In this document: positions 52,816 to 63,300 of the stretch, piece by piece
Numbering within the stretch: position 1 is the stretch's first letter
How the letters are laid out: every line of letters begins with the position of its first letter
Origin: JANTGF01 sp963750735
GTDB taxonomy: Bacteria; Bacteroidota; Bacteroidia; Bacteroidales; VadinHA17
Length of the DNA: 64,000 nucleotides
Direction: 5' to 3'
NCBI GenBank assembly: GCA_963750735.1
Contig: CAVVRY010000011.1
Coordinates: 1 to 64,000 of the forward strand
Notes under the pieces: model-generated
The model's input: the letters and a program-made list of their open reading frames with translations, nothing else
Told to the model about the DNA's origin: nothing
The model's database searches: none
Position numbers and translations under genes: made by a program

Positions 52816-54144
52816 TTAACAAAACAAAGAGAGCTTCTGTTCAGCCTTCACCAGCAAAGCCTGTGCTGGAATATTATGAGGACAAGCAGCCAGACAGTGA
52901 CCGGAACAAGTATTGCAAGGAAGATTCTTTGCTAATTTTAAACCTGCATATTTCTCCATGGCCCTTTTCTCTTGCCCCTGAGCCTCAAAATAATGATTGT
53001 AGCGAAGAATAGTATTTACAGGTATATTGTGTGGACATGAGGGTTCACATAAGCCGCATGCATGCCGGCAGTATAAGTTTCCTAATGATTCCTTATAGTG
53101 GTTAAGTAAACCTAGTTCATTTTCGGATAATCTTTCTCCAGAGAGTCTTACAAAGGTCTCCAATTCGTCAAAACTATTCATAGAAGGGCACACAGCACTA
53201 ATATCTGGGTTAGAAATTACAAATTTTATGGAAGCATTACGAATATCTTCTTCGGAGACCAGGCCATACTTTGTTTTAAAGGCATCTGCCTGCTGTACCC
53301 ACTTCTCATATTCTGCCAGATTATCGAGAATTTCATCCGACAATTCCCTATTTTGTTCCTGCGCCTCCTTTATCATTGATTGGGCAGATTCATAAAACTT
53401 AACAGGATTGACCTTCATTAAAGTCATCCCCATATCTTTTTTCTTGCATAACTCAATTATCCTGGCTCCCTGATCTTGTTGTATAAAGTTGTAAACAAAT
53501 AATACCAGGTCAAAACGTCCATCCTCTGCGGCAGCCCCGATTACCTTTTCCATTGGCTCTTTCATTCCCCCAGCCAGACGATGTTCAGGGCCGTGATTTG
53601 ATAAGCCCAGGTACTTCACTTTCCCTTCCACTTTCATTTCCTGAAACATTTCATGAAAAGGCTCATATAAGATCTGTTCTGTGGATTGCGCCATATGGAT
53701 CATCAGGCAATCTACGTACGGTGTATCCAAACGCTCCAGGATTTTATGGAATCGGTCAGTCAGACCTTCTTTGGATGTATTACCGAAAAAATCAAGGTTA
53801 AGCTTACTGGTGATGAATATCTTCTTCCTGTCATATTCTTTTATAGCTTCACCAATAGTCGTCTCAGACTTTCCTCTTGCATAATGTTCAGCTGTATCAA
53901 TATAATTTACACCCATATCTAAGGCGGCTTTCATGACAGAAGGATTTGTGAGTCCACCAGCTCCCATACTGATATCTGAAACCTTAAAACCTGTGCGCCC
54001 AAGTGTGCGATACTCTTTAATCTTTATTTCATCCTGAACACTTTCCAAATTATAAGCCCGGTGGCCCATTAAGGGTACTGCCAATGAACTGGTCAGCCCT
54101 GTCTTTAGAAAATTTCTTCGCGTGAAAGGATAATTCTTCTTCAT
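52816..54144 (-). CDS. Tat-type aldo/keto reductase with C-terminal ferredoxin domain
   Basis: 442 residues. N-terminal TRRNFLKTGLTSSLAVPLMG looks like a twin-arginine signal. The aldo/keto reductase barrel is clear: SMGAGGLTNPSVMKAALDMG, DTAEHYARGKSE (Asp and Tyr), FITSKLN (Lys) and CLMIHMAQ (His). After the barrel the C-terminus has CGLCEPSCPHNI and CNTCSGHCLAACPHNI, ferredoxin-like cysteine sets. This 'AKR + 4Fe-4S' type is a known family in anaerobes whose physiological partner is not established. It is separated by 141 bases from the membrane gene and probably transcribed alone. Confidence 0.85.
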   Translation of the reverse strand: MKKNYPFTRRNFLKTGLTSSLAVPLMGHRAYNLESVQDEIKIKEYRTLGRTGFKVSDISMGAGGLTNPSVMKAALDMGVNYIDTAEHYARGKSETTIGEAIKEYDRKKIFITSKLNLDFFGNTSKEGLTDRFHKILERLDTPYVDCLMIHMAQSTEQILYEPFHEMFQEMKVEGKVKYLGLSNHGPEHRLAGGMKEPMEKVIGAAAEDGRFDLVLFVYNFIQQDQGARIIELCKKKDMGMTLMKVNPVKFYESAQSMIKEAQEQNRELSDEILDNLAEYEKWVQQADAFKTKYGLVSEEDIRNASIKFVISNPDISAVCPSMNSFDELETFVRLSGERLSENELGLLNHYKESLGNLYCRHACGLCEPSCPHNIPVNTILRYNHYFEAQGQEKRAMEKYAGLKLAKNLPCNTCSGHCLAACPHNIPAQALLVKAEQKLSLFC

Positions 54145-54328
54145 TCGGATGGATTTGATAGTAAATATAAGGAATCAAATAATCCAATGATAGATCCCGG
54201 AATAATTTAGATTCTTTTCACATAAGGTTGTGGCGATGAATGTTTTCGTGATCAGGTATGGCATTTTGCAAGACAGATGTCTTCTGTAAACAAATAAATA
54301 ACAAAGTCTTAGAGTAACTTATTGGTAA

Positions 54329-55147
54329 CTATTCAGACCCATCGAGCGTTTTAACATATTTAAATTTAAGTCCAATTGTATCCGGATATTTAGTACAATC
54401 GTAATTCCACTCAGGAGAACTAAGTTTTTCATGGAAGGGATTTTCATCATCATTTCCAATGCCCCTCATTAAATGAATGGCCTGACCATTTGGTTTCAAG
54501 ACCCTTTCTATTTCTAAAAGTTCGTTTTCAAAACTCCAACCTATTGCATTGGAAGTAAATAATATATCTATGGAGTTACCTGGAAATGGAAGCGAATCAA
54601 GAAATCCGTCCAAGACAAATACATTTGAAACTTTTTCATCACATATTTTCTTCCTTATGAAATCTCTAAGGCTGCCCAATGGTTCAACGGCATATACAAT
54701 TTTTGCATAATTGGCCAATAAAAAAGCAAGTTTACCAGATCCCGAACCCACATCAAGTACAATTAGGTCCTTGAGATTCTTTACTGATATTATTTCATTA
54801 ATATCCCATCTAAAATCCAGCTTTCTGTCATATTGCTCAGGATATTTATTGTACACAATTAAATCTGCAATTTCCCAAAGCAGTTCATCACAATATTGGT
54901 TAACAAGGTTTGGATCAGTTATTTCTTTATTTTCTTTTATTACATGAGCAATAAAGCCCTCAATTGGCGGATATTTTGAAATCAGGAATCGGTGAATGAC
55001 TGGATAATTGCGCAGGATTGTAGCAAACTCCAGTTGTGGAACGCGATCTGGCAGATATTTAATTTGAAAAGATTCTAATAGAAGTAAATCTTCTCCATGC
55101 AAAGTAAGCTCACCAAATAGTTTCCTAAGTCTTTCTGAATACATCAT
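54329..55147 (-). CDS. SAM-dependent methyltransferase
   Basis: 272 residues. An alpha-helical N-terminal extension (~1-115: SERLRKLFGELTLHGEDLLL) precedes the Rossmann fold: motif I LDVGSGSGKLAFLLANY (about 133-149), acidic end AVEPLGSLRDFI, DILFTSNAIGWSFENELLEI and KPNGQAIHLM. Type and substrate are not determinable from sequence. It lies 33 bases downstream of the MacB-like permease gene on the same strand, so the two may share a transcript without functional link. Confidence 0.75.
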   Translation of the reverse strand: MMYSERLRKLFGELTLHGEDLLLLESFQIKYLPDRVPQLEFATILRNYPVIHRFLISKYPPIEGFIAHVIKENKEITDPNLVNQYCDELLWEIADLIVYNKYPEQYDRKLDFRWDINEIISVKNLKDLIVLDVGSGSGKLAFLLANYAKIVYAVEPLGSLRDFIRKKICDEKVSNVFVLDGFLDSLPFPGNSIDILFTSNAIGWSFENELLEIERVLKPNGQAIHLMRGIGNDDENPFHEKLSSPEWNYDCTKYPDTIGLKFKYVKTLDGSE

Positions 55148-55180
55148 TACAACCCAATGGCAATTATAAGTTTTAATTTG

Positions 55181-57622
55181 TTACTCATGCCTCAATGCAT
55201 CTGCAGGATTGGTACGAGCTGCTTTTATTGCACGGTAACTGATCGTTAACCAGGAAATAGTTATAGATATTAGAATAATTATCAGGTAATCTATGGGACT
55301 CTGCGTTATTCTAAAATGAAAATTCTGCAGCCAATTTTTCATAACATAAATGGAAATAGGCACAGCAATACAAGTTGCTATCAAAACCAAAATTCCAATT
55401 TCCCTTGACAAAAGAAGAATAATATCGATCATCGTAGCTCCCTGTACTTTTCTAACACCTATCTCTTTAATACGCTGTGCAACGGTAAAGGCAGTGAGTC
55501 CGAACAGGCCGAGACTTGCAATAAAAACGGCAAGAATACTAAATACTGCAGATAGATTTCCTGTACGCTTATCCTCCTTATACAATTTATCAAATTCCTC
55601 ATCCATAAAGAAATACTGCATTGGTTCAGTACCTGTCAATTCATCCCAAACTCCCTCCACTTGTGCAATAGTTGCATTTAGGTTATCCTGATTCAGGCGT
55701 ATGACAATATTTCCCCAGTTCATATTATCACCATCATATAGGAAAACATGAGGGCTTATTTCATCGTGTAGAGATAAAAAGTGATAATCTTTCAATACCC
55801 CAATAACTGGAAAAGACATCTCTGGATCTCCGGGAGTTCCCGGCTTATTAATCTTTGCCTCGAGTGGATTTTCAAGATTGAAATAACGTACTGCACTTTC
55901 ATTTATCACACAAGCAAAGGAATCAGTTGGCATTTCTTGTGAAAAGAAACGTCCTTCAACCAGTTCAAATCCCATGGTTTTATCATAATCATGATCACTC
56001 CAGGCTGTATACATAATCTGAACATCGTTCTGGTCAGGAGCTGATCCATCCCCTGAATCAATTAAATATCCATTGTTATTGTTAGGATACCCAGGGATAG
56101 CTGTTGTATGCGAAACACTTTTAACTCCGGGCAAATTTTTTGTCTGCTTTATGAATACATTGATTTTGTTATTGAGAACATGCACCCTGCGGATAACCAT
56201 GAGATTCTCTATCTCAAATCCAAGGTCCTTGTTTCTCATAAAATTAACCTGTCTGAAAGTAATTGCAGTAACTGCCATTATTAATATGGAGATCCCTAAT
56301 TGTGCCACAACAAGTGAACTCCGCAACCTACCACTTTTTGCCCCGCTTTTTAATTTTCCACCCAGAATTGTCACCGGCCTGAATGAAGAAAGAAAGAAAG
56401 CCGGATAGCTGCCAGAAAGAAAACCTACCAGGACTGCAATTAGAACAAGGATTGGGATTGTATACCATGGATTGAAATAGTTGAATTTGAATGCAATTTG
56501 CATTAGGTTACTATATCCCGGAAGCAAAAGTTCAATAAGCAAGATAGCAACAATCAAACTCATTAGGCACAACAATACTGATTCAACAAGAAACTGCCAG
56601 ATGAGGCCTGATTTTTGGGATCCAACCACTTTTCTAATCCCCACTTCTCGCGCACGATTAGCTGCCTGTGCAGTGGCCAGGTTCATATAATTAATTCCTG
56701 CCAATAGGAGGATGGCAAAAGCAATCAAAATGAAAATATAGATATTCTTTTTTTCGTTCGCAGGTTTAAATGTTTGTTCAATTTCCGGTTCGAGGTGTAC
56801 ATCGGTAATATTTTGAGCAAGAACCCGATACCTACCACCTGCTTTTTCGAATTGTTCAAAATCGGCACCCATATACTGTTCCAATTCCGGACCCACATGT
56901 GCAACCAGAACAGCATGTATTTTTTCTTCAATTACAGAAGGATCAATATTTTTTTCGACCAGTATATAGGTCGTTAAATTATTATTAAGCCACATCTTTC
57001 TTTTCGATTTTTCTGTCGATACAAAAGATCCAATTACGTTGAATTCCAAATGTGTATTCTCTGGAGCATCTTCACAAACACCGGTAACCTCCCAGTAAAC
57101 GGAATCGGTTCCTACCTTAAGATTCTCACCCACCGGATTATCCTTTCCAAAATATTTTTGGGCTGCTGATTGAGTAAGTACGATAGTACGTGGTCTGTTT
57201 AAAGCTGTAGCAGGATCTCCATATATAAGTGGAAAAGAAAAAACGTCAAAGAAGGTAGAATCAGCCAGGGTGAAATGATCTTCAATAAAAACCTTATCAT
57301 CAATTATTATAGGTGATTCATTCCAGCTGTCCATTCTGACCGAATTAATGATCTCTGGAATTTCTGCAACCAGAGCTTCACCCATGGGAGGAGAAGTATT
57401 TGCAACTTTAATTTCCTGTTCACCTACTTTACCATCCAGAACAAGTCGGTAAATGCGATCTTTTCGCTCATGAAATTTATCGTAACTTATTTCATGAATA
57501 ACAAACAATCCGATAAGTACAAAACAGGCTATCCCTACTGCCAATCCCATTATATTTAAAAACACATAGCCTTTGTTTTTTAAAATGTGCCGCACAGCCA
57601 GTTTAAGATAGTTTAGTATCAT
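55181..57622 (-). CDS. MacB-like ABC permease (MacB_PCD + FtsX, two modules)
   Basis: 813 residues. The N-terminal MacB_PCD module begins NYLKLAVRHILKNKGYVFLN with a transmembrane segment, a long periplasmic domain and the FtsX helices (about residues 290-440). The second module has another periplasmic domain and FtsX bundle ending ...AARTNPADALRHE. The AAR/AANRAREVGIRKVVGSQ and RIKEIGVRKVQGATM stretches are the ATPase-coupling loops. Such permeases usually pair with a MacB/LolD ATPase, but none is adjacent on this strand. Confidence 0.85.
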   Translation of the reverse strand: MILNYLKLAVRHILKNKGYVFLNIMGLAVGIACFVLIGLFVIHEISYDKFHERKDRIYRLVLDGKVGEQEIKVANTSPPMGEALVAEIPEIINSVRMDSWNESPIIIDDKVFIEDHFTLADSTFFDVFSFPLIYGDPATALNRPRTIVLTQSAAQKYFGKDNPVGENLKVGTDSVYWEVTGVCEDAPENTHLEFNVIGSFVSTEKSKRKMWLNNNLTTYILVEKNIDPSVIEEKIHAVLVAHVGPELEQYMGADFEQFEKAGGRYRVLAQNITDVHLEPEIEQTFKPANEKKNIYIFILIAFAILLLAGINYMNLATAQAANRAREVGIRKVVGSQKSGLIWQFLVESVLLCLMSLIVAILLIELLLPGYSNLMQIAFKFNYFNPWYTIPILVLIAVLVGFLSGSYPAFFLSSFRPVTILGGKLKSGAKSGRLRSSLVVAQLGISILIMAVTAITFRQVNFMRNKDLGFEIENLMVIRRVHVLNNKINVFIKQTKNLPGVKSVSHTTAIPGYPNNNNGYLIDSGDGSAPDQNDVQIMYTAWSDHDYDKTMGFELVEGRFFSQEMPTDSFACVINESAVRYFNLENPLEAKINKPGTPGDPEMSFPVIGVLKDYHFLSLHDEISPHVFLYDGDNMNWGNIVIRLNQDNLNATIAQVEGVWDELTGTEPMQYFFMDEEFDKLYKEDKRTGNLSAVFSILAVFIASLGLFGLTAFTVAQRIKEIGVRKVQGATMIDIILLLSREIGILVLIATCIAVPISIYVMKNWLQNFHFRITQSPIDYLIIILISITISWLTISYRAIKAARTNPADALRHE

Positions 57623-57648
57623 CGTAGTTGGTATTTAATTGTAAGACG

Positions 57649-57656
57649 CAAAAGTA
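57649..57656 (-). promoter_or_regulatory. Possible -7 box for the MacB-like gene
   Basis: CAAAAGTA on the plus strand is TACTTTTG on the minus strand, an exact TAnnTTTG match about 26 bases before the ATG at 57622. No -33 box is clear. Short leader length fits. Confidence 0.4.
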
Positions 57657-58004
57657 CAGGTAAAGTTGCACGAAGAAATAAGATTGGAAAATAATTTTCT
57701 AATATACCATAAATTTTAAAATAAACTTTGATGCTGATTGATTTAGGATTTAACGAAGCATCCATAATCCCTTGATTTTAATAGGATGTAGAAAGAGTTC
57801 AGACCAATCCTAAGAAAACAGAAACTTCAAAAATGATAATTTTAATTGATTTGGGATGCATCAATAAAGGAGGCAAAAACACTTCAAATTTTGCAGGAAT
57901 TTCTTTATTATCTCGTTCTTAATTGCTATTTGAGAACAGGCAATTATCAGATAAGTCAAAATGCTTAAATTAAGAAGGTTATATGGGTAAAATTATTAAA
58001 ATAA
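57657..58004. other. Gene-free spacer
   Basis: No coding sequence is evident. The region is AT-rich, with a loose repetition of TTGATTTAGGATTTAACGAA / TTGATTTGGGATGCATCAAT motifs near 57737-57760 and 57845-57870 that I cannot interpret. Confidence 0.4.
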
Positions 58005-58721
58005 TTAAAATTCTGATTTGCAGTCCTGGTGATCTTCCTCCAAAATCTGTTCATACTCAACCTGAGTTAGATACTGAGGTGTATATTCAACATCAAGATT
58101 TTCAAGTAATTTTATAAAGGATCTTAGATGGTTTCCTGATCCACACATCAGGCTCCCAAAGATTGTTATAATAGCCTCGTTCTCTGTTTGATGTATACAT
58201 TCACGCAGGTCAACCATATCAAGATCTTCAATCGTTGCTCCTACTATAAGTGCTTCAGTCAAAGAAGCTGATCCGTCTGCGATAAGACTATTATAGAGTT
58301 CCTGTAAAAATGGGTCTTTGAAAACTCCTATTAAATCAGATGCAGGATCTTCAATATTATAATGAATTAACAAACAGAGCACTTTGTCCATGTGGATTTG
58401 TTCACTTTTATAAATTTTCTCAAAAACTGGAATGTTATAAAGTGCAGAAAAGGAGATATAGACATCTCTGGCAAGCTTTTCCTCTTCTCTTGTAAATATG
58501 AGCATCTCCTTTTCTGCAAGTGATATATGATCTGGTGCACTGAGAACACATTTGCAATCAACCAAATCATCAGTAGTTTGGATTAATGCATTTTTCAAGC
58601 TACTATTTGGTTCAACAGAATTATCTTCCACACATCCAATCACGAAGCATACAATGGTAATTACTGATATTAAAATTATAAATTGTATTCTTTTCTGTGT
58701 TCTCATGGCTTTAAACTTCAT
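58005..58721 (-). CDS. DUF2202 ferritin-like lipoprotein
   Basis: 238 residues from the ATG at 58721, chosen because an upstream start (to 58790) hides the lipobox. The signal peptide ends CFVIGC, so lipidation is expected. The DUF2202 region (~residues 75-215) shows a four-helix bundle of the ferritin-like superfamily: FTREEEKLARDVYISFSALY, EQIHMDKVLCLLIHYNIED and ECIHQTENEAIITIFGSL, with Glu/His pairs that could hold a di-iron or manganese site. Role unknown; envelope-located metal protein inferred. Confidence 0.8.
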   Translation of the reverse strand: MKFKAMRTQKRIQFIILISVITIVCFVIGCVEDNSVEPNSSLKNALIQTTDDLVDCKCVLSAPDHISLAEKEMLIFTREEEKLARDVYISFSALYNIPVFEKIYKSEQIHMDKVLCLLIHYNIEDPASDLIGVFKDPFLQELYNSLIADGSASLTEALIVGATIEDLDMVDLRECIHQTENEAIITIFGSLMCGSGNHLRSFIKLLENLDVEYTPQYLTQVEYEQILEEDHQDCKSEF

Positions 58722-59136
58722 TGTTATATAATATCTACCAATTCGTTTAAGGTATATAGTTAAGTTAAAGTTTTTAACAACTGATATCAATACGAAAATA
58801 CACTATAATAGACTCATAAACAATACCTTATAAGTTTACTTTCTTTTCCATTAGGTTATCTTGCCAAACCTTTTGGTTCTATAATAAATAATATCTATTA
58901 GGACATTCTCACCGAAATAGTGAGTAGTGGTTTCAATTTTGGGCAGAGAATTTATATAACCTTTTTGTGGTTATTTTACTACACATCTTGTTTTTGATAG
59001 GGATATCAGCAATTGAACCTGTATTACATTGCTAAGTGATCTCTATATTTATAGGAATAGAATTTCCACCCTTACAAATAAGAGTTTAGGATCAATAAAA
59101 AAAATGTATTAAAAAAATACTGAAATTCAGATCGGA
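58722..59136. other. Gene-free spacer
   Basis: 415 bases between the DUF2202 lipoprotein and the next minus-strand gene. I see no convincing coding sequence; AT-rich with several short T runs. Confidence 0.4.
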
Positions 59137-60054
59137 TTATTTATGAACAACAAGGTTTCCTCCAATAATAGTTTTTTTGCATAAATTTTCAATTTCTTTG
59201 GTGATTTCAAACTCGCTGGTAGAGCTGAACCATTTCCAGGTTATATGATCCCCATTAATCCCCGGTGTACCTAAATCATTTACTTTCACTACAATGATCT
59301 GGCCCAATCGGCAGTTCTTACCACTTAAGGGATTTCCTTTATCCCCTCCTCCTGGAGAACCTGATCCATGGTCTGTTTCACTGCCTTCTTCACCTGATTG
59401 GTTATCTGCACAACCTTCATCGTCATTCGTTACCCCATCATCCCCTACATCTTCGTGGGAGCATCCACTATCGTGAATAGCATCATCATCACCACAGCCT
59501 CCATCATCGGGATGATCATCACCACAGCCTCCATCATCGGGATGATCATCACCACAGCTTCCATCATCACTATCAGAGCAACCAGAATCGTGTCCACCGT
59601 GGGAATCACCACCACATCCTTTACTATCCGAAATTACTTTGGCAAGAAACTGGGCTTTATTATTACCATCATTAGTGTCATCTATAACATAAACAGCATA
59701 CACCTGGGCTCTTATTTCCCTGTGTAATGAATAATCGGGTTCAGTTACCCTATACACAATTTCCCCTTTTGGTGGCTTTGAAGCATTGCCTTCATGGGCA
59801 TTAAACTCAAAAAATACCCGAAGATCTTCTGGCTTATTTCCCATTTCGCTTCCTTTACCCTTGTCTTTACCTTTCCAAAGAAGCTCAATTGATCCTGTAG
59901 CCTTTTTGAGATCATTTTTTTTTGCCTTTAATCCGTTTTGAGATTGGTAGTTAAGATTGTCTATACCAGAATCAGTATATATGTTTTCCTTATCACAGCT
60001 GGTTAATCCAATTACCATTAATAGAATTGCTAGTGTTGCATTAATTGGTTTCAT
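59137..60054 (-). CDS. Lipoprotein with Asp/Gly/His/Cys repeats
   Basis: 305 residues. The signal peptide ends GLTSC (Cys20), so it is lipid-anchored. The centre (~residues 145-215) is a low-complexity stretch of Gly, Asp, His and Cys: CGGDSHGGHDSGCSDSDDGS, then CGDDHPDDGG repeated, then CGDDDAIHDSGCSHED. Such His/Cys/Asp-rich strings bind divalent metals. The flanks (KGEIVYRVTEPDYSLHREIR, KVNDLGTPGINGDHITW) fold independently. Neighbours are surface proteins, so a metal-binding envelope adhesive or sensor is plausible; family not recognised. Confidence 0.75.
   Translation of the reverse strand: MKPINATLAILLMVIGLTSCDKENIYTDSGIDNLNYQSQNGLKAKKNDLKKATGSIELLWKGKDKGKGSEMGNKPEDLRVFFEFNAHEGNASKPPKGEIVYRVTEPDYSLHREIRAQVYAVYVIDDTNDGNNKAQFLAKVISDSKGCGGDSHGGHDSGCSDSDDGSCGDDHPDDGGCGDDHPDDGGCGDDDAIHDSGCSHEDVGDDGVTNDDEGCADNQSGEEGSETDHGSGSPGGGDKGNPLSGKNCRLGQIIVVKVNDLGTPGINGDHITWKWFSSTSEFEITKEIENLCKKTIIGGNLVVHK
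59485..59566 (-). repeat. Coding tandem repeat, 30-bp unit
   Basis: Two identical 30-base copies (59485-59514 and 59515-59544) and a partial third to about 59566 lie in phase inside the lipoprotein gene, encoding CGDDHPDDGG units. Their exact identity points to recent slippage or duplication. Confidence 0.85.
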
Positions 60055-60320
60055 AAGCTTTTTTCTTTAGGTTAAGTAATATTGAAATGAAAAAAAACAT
60101 TAAACCTTAACATAAAATGTCCGCATGTAAACATTATATGTTGGATTTTAGGAATTATTATTAAAAATGAACCTTTTAGTATTAATTTTCAATACTTATA
60201 AAGTTTACTTTTCTGGTAATAAAGTTGAATGAAATAAACTATTTAGGTATCAATCTGCTTCTTTTCATAAAAATGAAATCACTATTATGGATTTAACGAC
60301 CTAAAGTATAAACAGATTAG

Positions 60321-63300
60321 CTATCTTTTCTTTACAATCTTTATTGTTTCAATAATATCCTCGGTCATGATGTTTATGAAATACAGTCCATCAGGTAAAT
60401 GCGCCAGGCTCAATTCTAATAGTTGTTTCTGTTTGAATGTATTATTCATTAATTCCTTTCCTGTAATGTTTAATACTCTGACGAATATCTCATTATATCT
60501 TTCTCCAAGGTCAATGTAAAGCACCTCAGTTACAGGGTTTGGAAACATGACTAATCCTGAACCTAAGTCATTTTCATTGATACTCAAAGCAGTAATTAAA
60601 TAATCTGAAGATATACCAATACAACCATTTTGGTTTACTTCAACAGCATATGTACCGTTAGATGTGGGAGTAAAACTCTTATATATTTGGCCAGCAATTT
60701 CCTGATTTGTTATAGAGTTTAGCCACTGGTAACCAGCTTGTTCAGCATTTGCAGTAAGGATGGTTCCATCCACAGAAACAGATGTATCAACCCGAATAAC
60801 CGGAATATAAACCTGGACACTATTTGAGCAGTTATTCCCGTCAGTTCCTGTTAGAGTGTATGTTTCTGATTGAATTGGATAAAATGCGATTCCATTAACT
60901 ATTCCATTATCCCATATATAGGATTGTGCTCCTGAACCAGAAAGGATTAAGGACTCCCCATAACACAATATTGGGTTAGAAGCATTCGCAATAACAGATG
61001 GTAAAGGATTTACAGAAACTGATACCTGATCTGTACTCTGGCATCCAACAGTATTGGTTCCGACCACTGTGAAAGTTGTTGTTCCAATTGGTGGGATGAA
61101 GGCAACACCATCTATAACACTATTATCCCAGACATAGTTACTTGCTCCACTACCAGTTAATGTCACTGTACTTCCTTCACAAACTGACAGGTCCTGTCCG
61201 GCACTAACTGATGGAAGGGGATTTACTGTAACGGAAACCTGATCAGTGTTTTGGCATCCGTAAATATCTGTTCCTATTACTGTGTAAACCGATGTACCTG
61301 TTGGTGGGCTAAAAGGCACTCCATTAATGACACCTTTATCCCACACATAGTTACTAGCTCCACTTCCTGTTAAAGTCAAAGTACTTCCCTCACAAACTGC
61401 CAGGTACTGTCCGGCACTAACTGATGGAAGGGGATTTACTGTAACGGAAACCTGATCAGTGTTTTGGCATCCGTATATATCTGTTCCGATTACTGTGTAA
61501 ACCGATGTACCTGTTGGTGGGCTAAAAGGCACTCCATTGGTGACACCTTTGTCCCAAATATAGCTACTTGCTCCACTACCAGTTAATGTCACTGTACTTC
61601 CTTCACAAACTGACAGGTCCTGTCCGGCACTAACTGATGGAAGGGGATTTACTGTAACGGATACCTGGTCAGTGTTTTGGCATCCGTATATATCTGTTCC
61701 GATTACTGTGTAAACCGATGTTCCTGTTGGTGGGCTAAAAGGCACTCCATTGGTGACACCTTTGTCCCAAATATAGCTACTTGCTCCACTACCAGTTAAT
61801 GTGACTGTACTTCCTTCACAAACTGACAGGTACTGTCCGGCACTAACTGATGGAAGGGGATTTACTGTAACGGAAACCTGATCAGTGTTTTGGCATCCGT
61901 ATATATCTGTTCCGATTACTGTGTAAACCGATGTACCTGTTGGTGGGCTAAAAGGCACTCCATTGGTGATACCTTTGTCCCAAATATAGCTACTTGCTCC
62001 ACTACCAGTTAATGTCACTGTACTTCCTTCACAAACTGACAGGTCCTGTCCGGCACTAACTGATGGAAGGGGATTTACTGTAACGGATACCTGGTCAGTG
62101 TTTTGGCAACCATTGTCATCTGTTCCTGTTACTGTATAGGTGGTGGTACCTAATGATGAAGTGAAGGCAACACCATCTACTACGCCATTATCCCAAACAT
62201 AGGAACTTGCTCCACTTCCCGATAATGTAACTGTATTACCTTCGCAAACAGAAAGGTCTGGTCCTGCACTGACTGAAGGAAGTACATTTACCGTTACAGA
62301 TACCTGGTCTGTATCCTGGCAACCATTGTAATCTGTCCCCGTTACTTTATAGGTGGTGGTACCAGGAGGCGGAATGAAGGCAATACCATCTGTAACACCC
62401 TTATCCCATATATAGGTGCTAGCTCCACTCCCTGATAATGTGACTGTACTTCCCTCGCATATTGAAAGGTCTGGTCCAGCACTTACATTTGGTAATGCAT
62501 TTACCGTTACAGATACCTGGTCTGTATCCTGGCAACCATTGGCATCTGTTCCCGTTAAAGTATAGATAGTGGTACCAGGAGGCGGGATGAAAGAAACACC
62601 ATTGGTAATACCATTATTCCAAACATAGGTAACTGCTCCACTTCCCGATAATGTGACTGTACTTCCCTCACAAACAGAAAGGTCTGGTCCTGCACTGACT
62701 GAAGGAAGTGCATTTACAGTTACAGACACCTGGTCTGTATCCTGGCAGCCATTGGTATCTGTACCTGTTACTGTATAAGTGGTGGTACCTAATGGTGAAG
62801 TGAAGGCAATACGATCTACTACGCCATTATCCCAAACATAGGAACTTGCTCCACTCCCTGATAATGTAACTGTATTGCCTTCACAAATTGATTGATCTGA
62901 TCCAGCACTTACATTTGGTAATGCATTTACAGTAAATGTAATCTGGTCAGCACTTTCACAACCACCCGGACCAATGAATGTATATATTATTGTATGATTC
63001 CCCTCCCCGGCTAATACTGGATTAAAATATAATCCACTTACTCCTGGACCCGCAAGTGTACCTCCAGTTGGAGTGACCTGGATTAATATTTGAGGATCAC
63101 TTTCGCAAAATGTCAAATCTTCATTCAATATATGAACTTGAGGGTAACCATATACATCAATATCTGTTGATAATGAATTATTTGATGTGTTATTATCGAG
63201 GCTGCAGGTAATGTTAAAATCAAATGTGTAAGTCCCAATGTCGGATAAATCAACAACACTGCTCATCTGATGTATAAGACTTTCACCAATATTAAGATTT

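Noticed and set aside
61013..62930. Possible CRISPR-like direct repeats
   Set aside because: Units are 213 bases, contiguous and coding in one frame without spacers; they are protein domain repeats.
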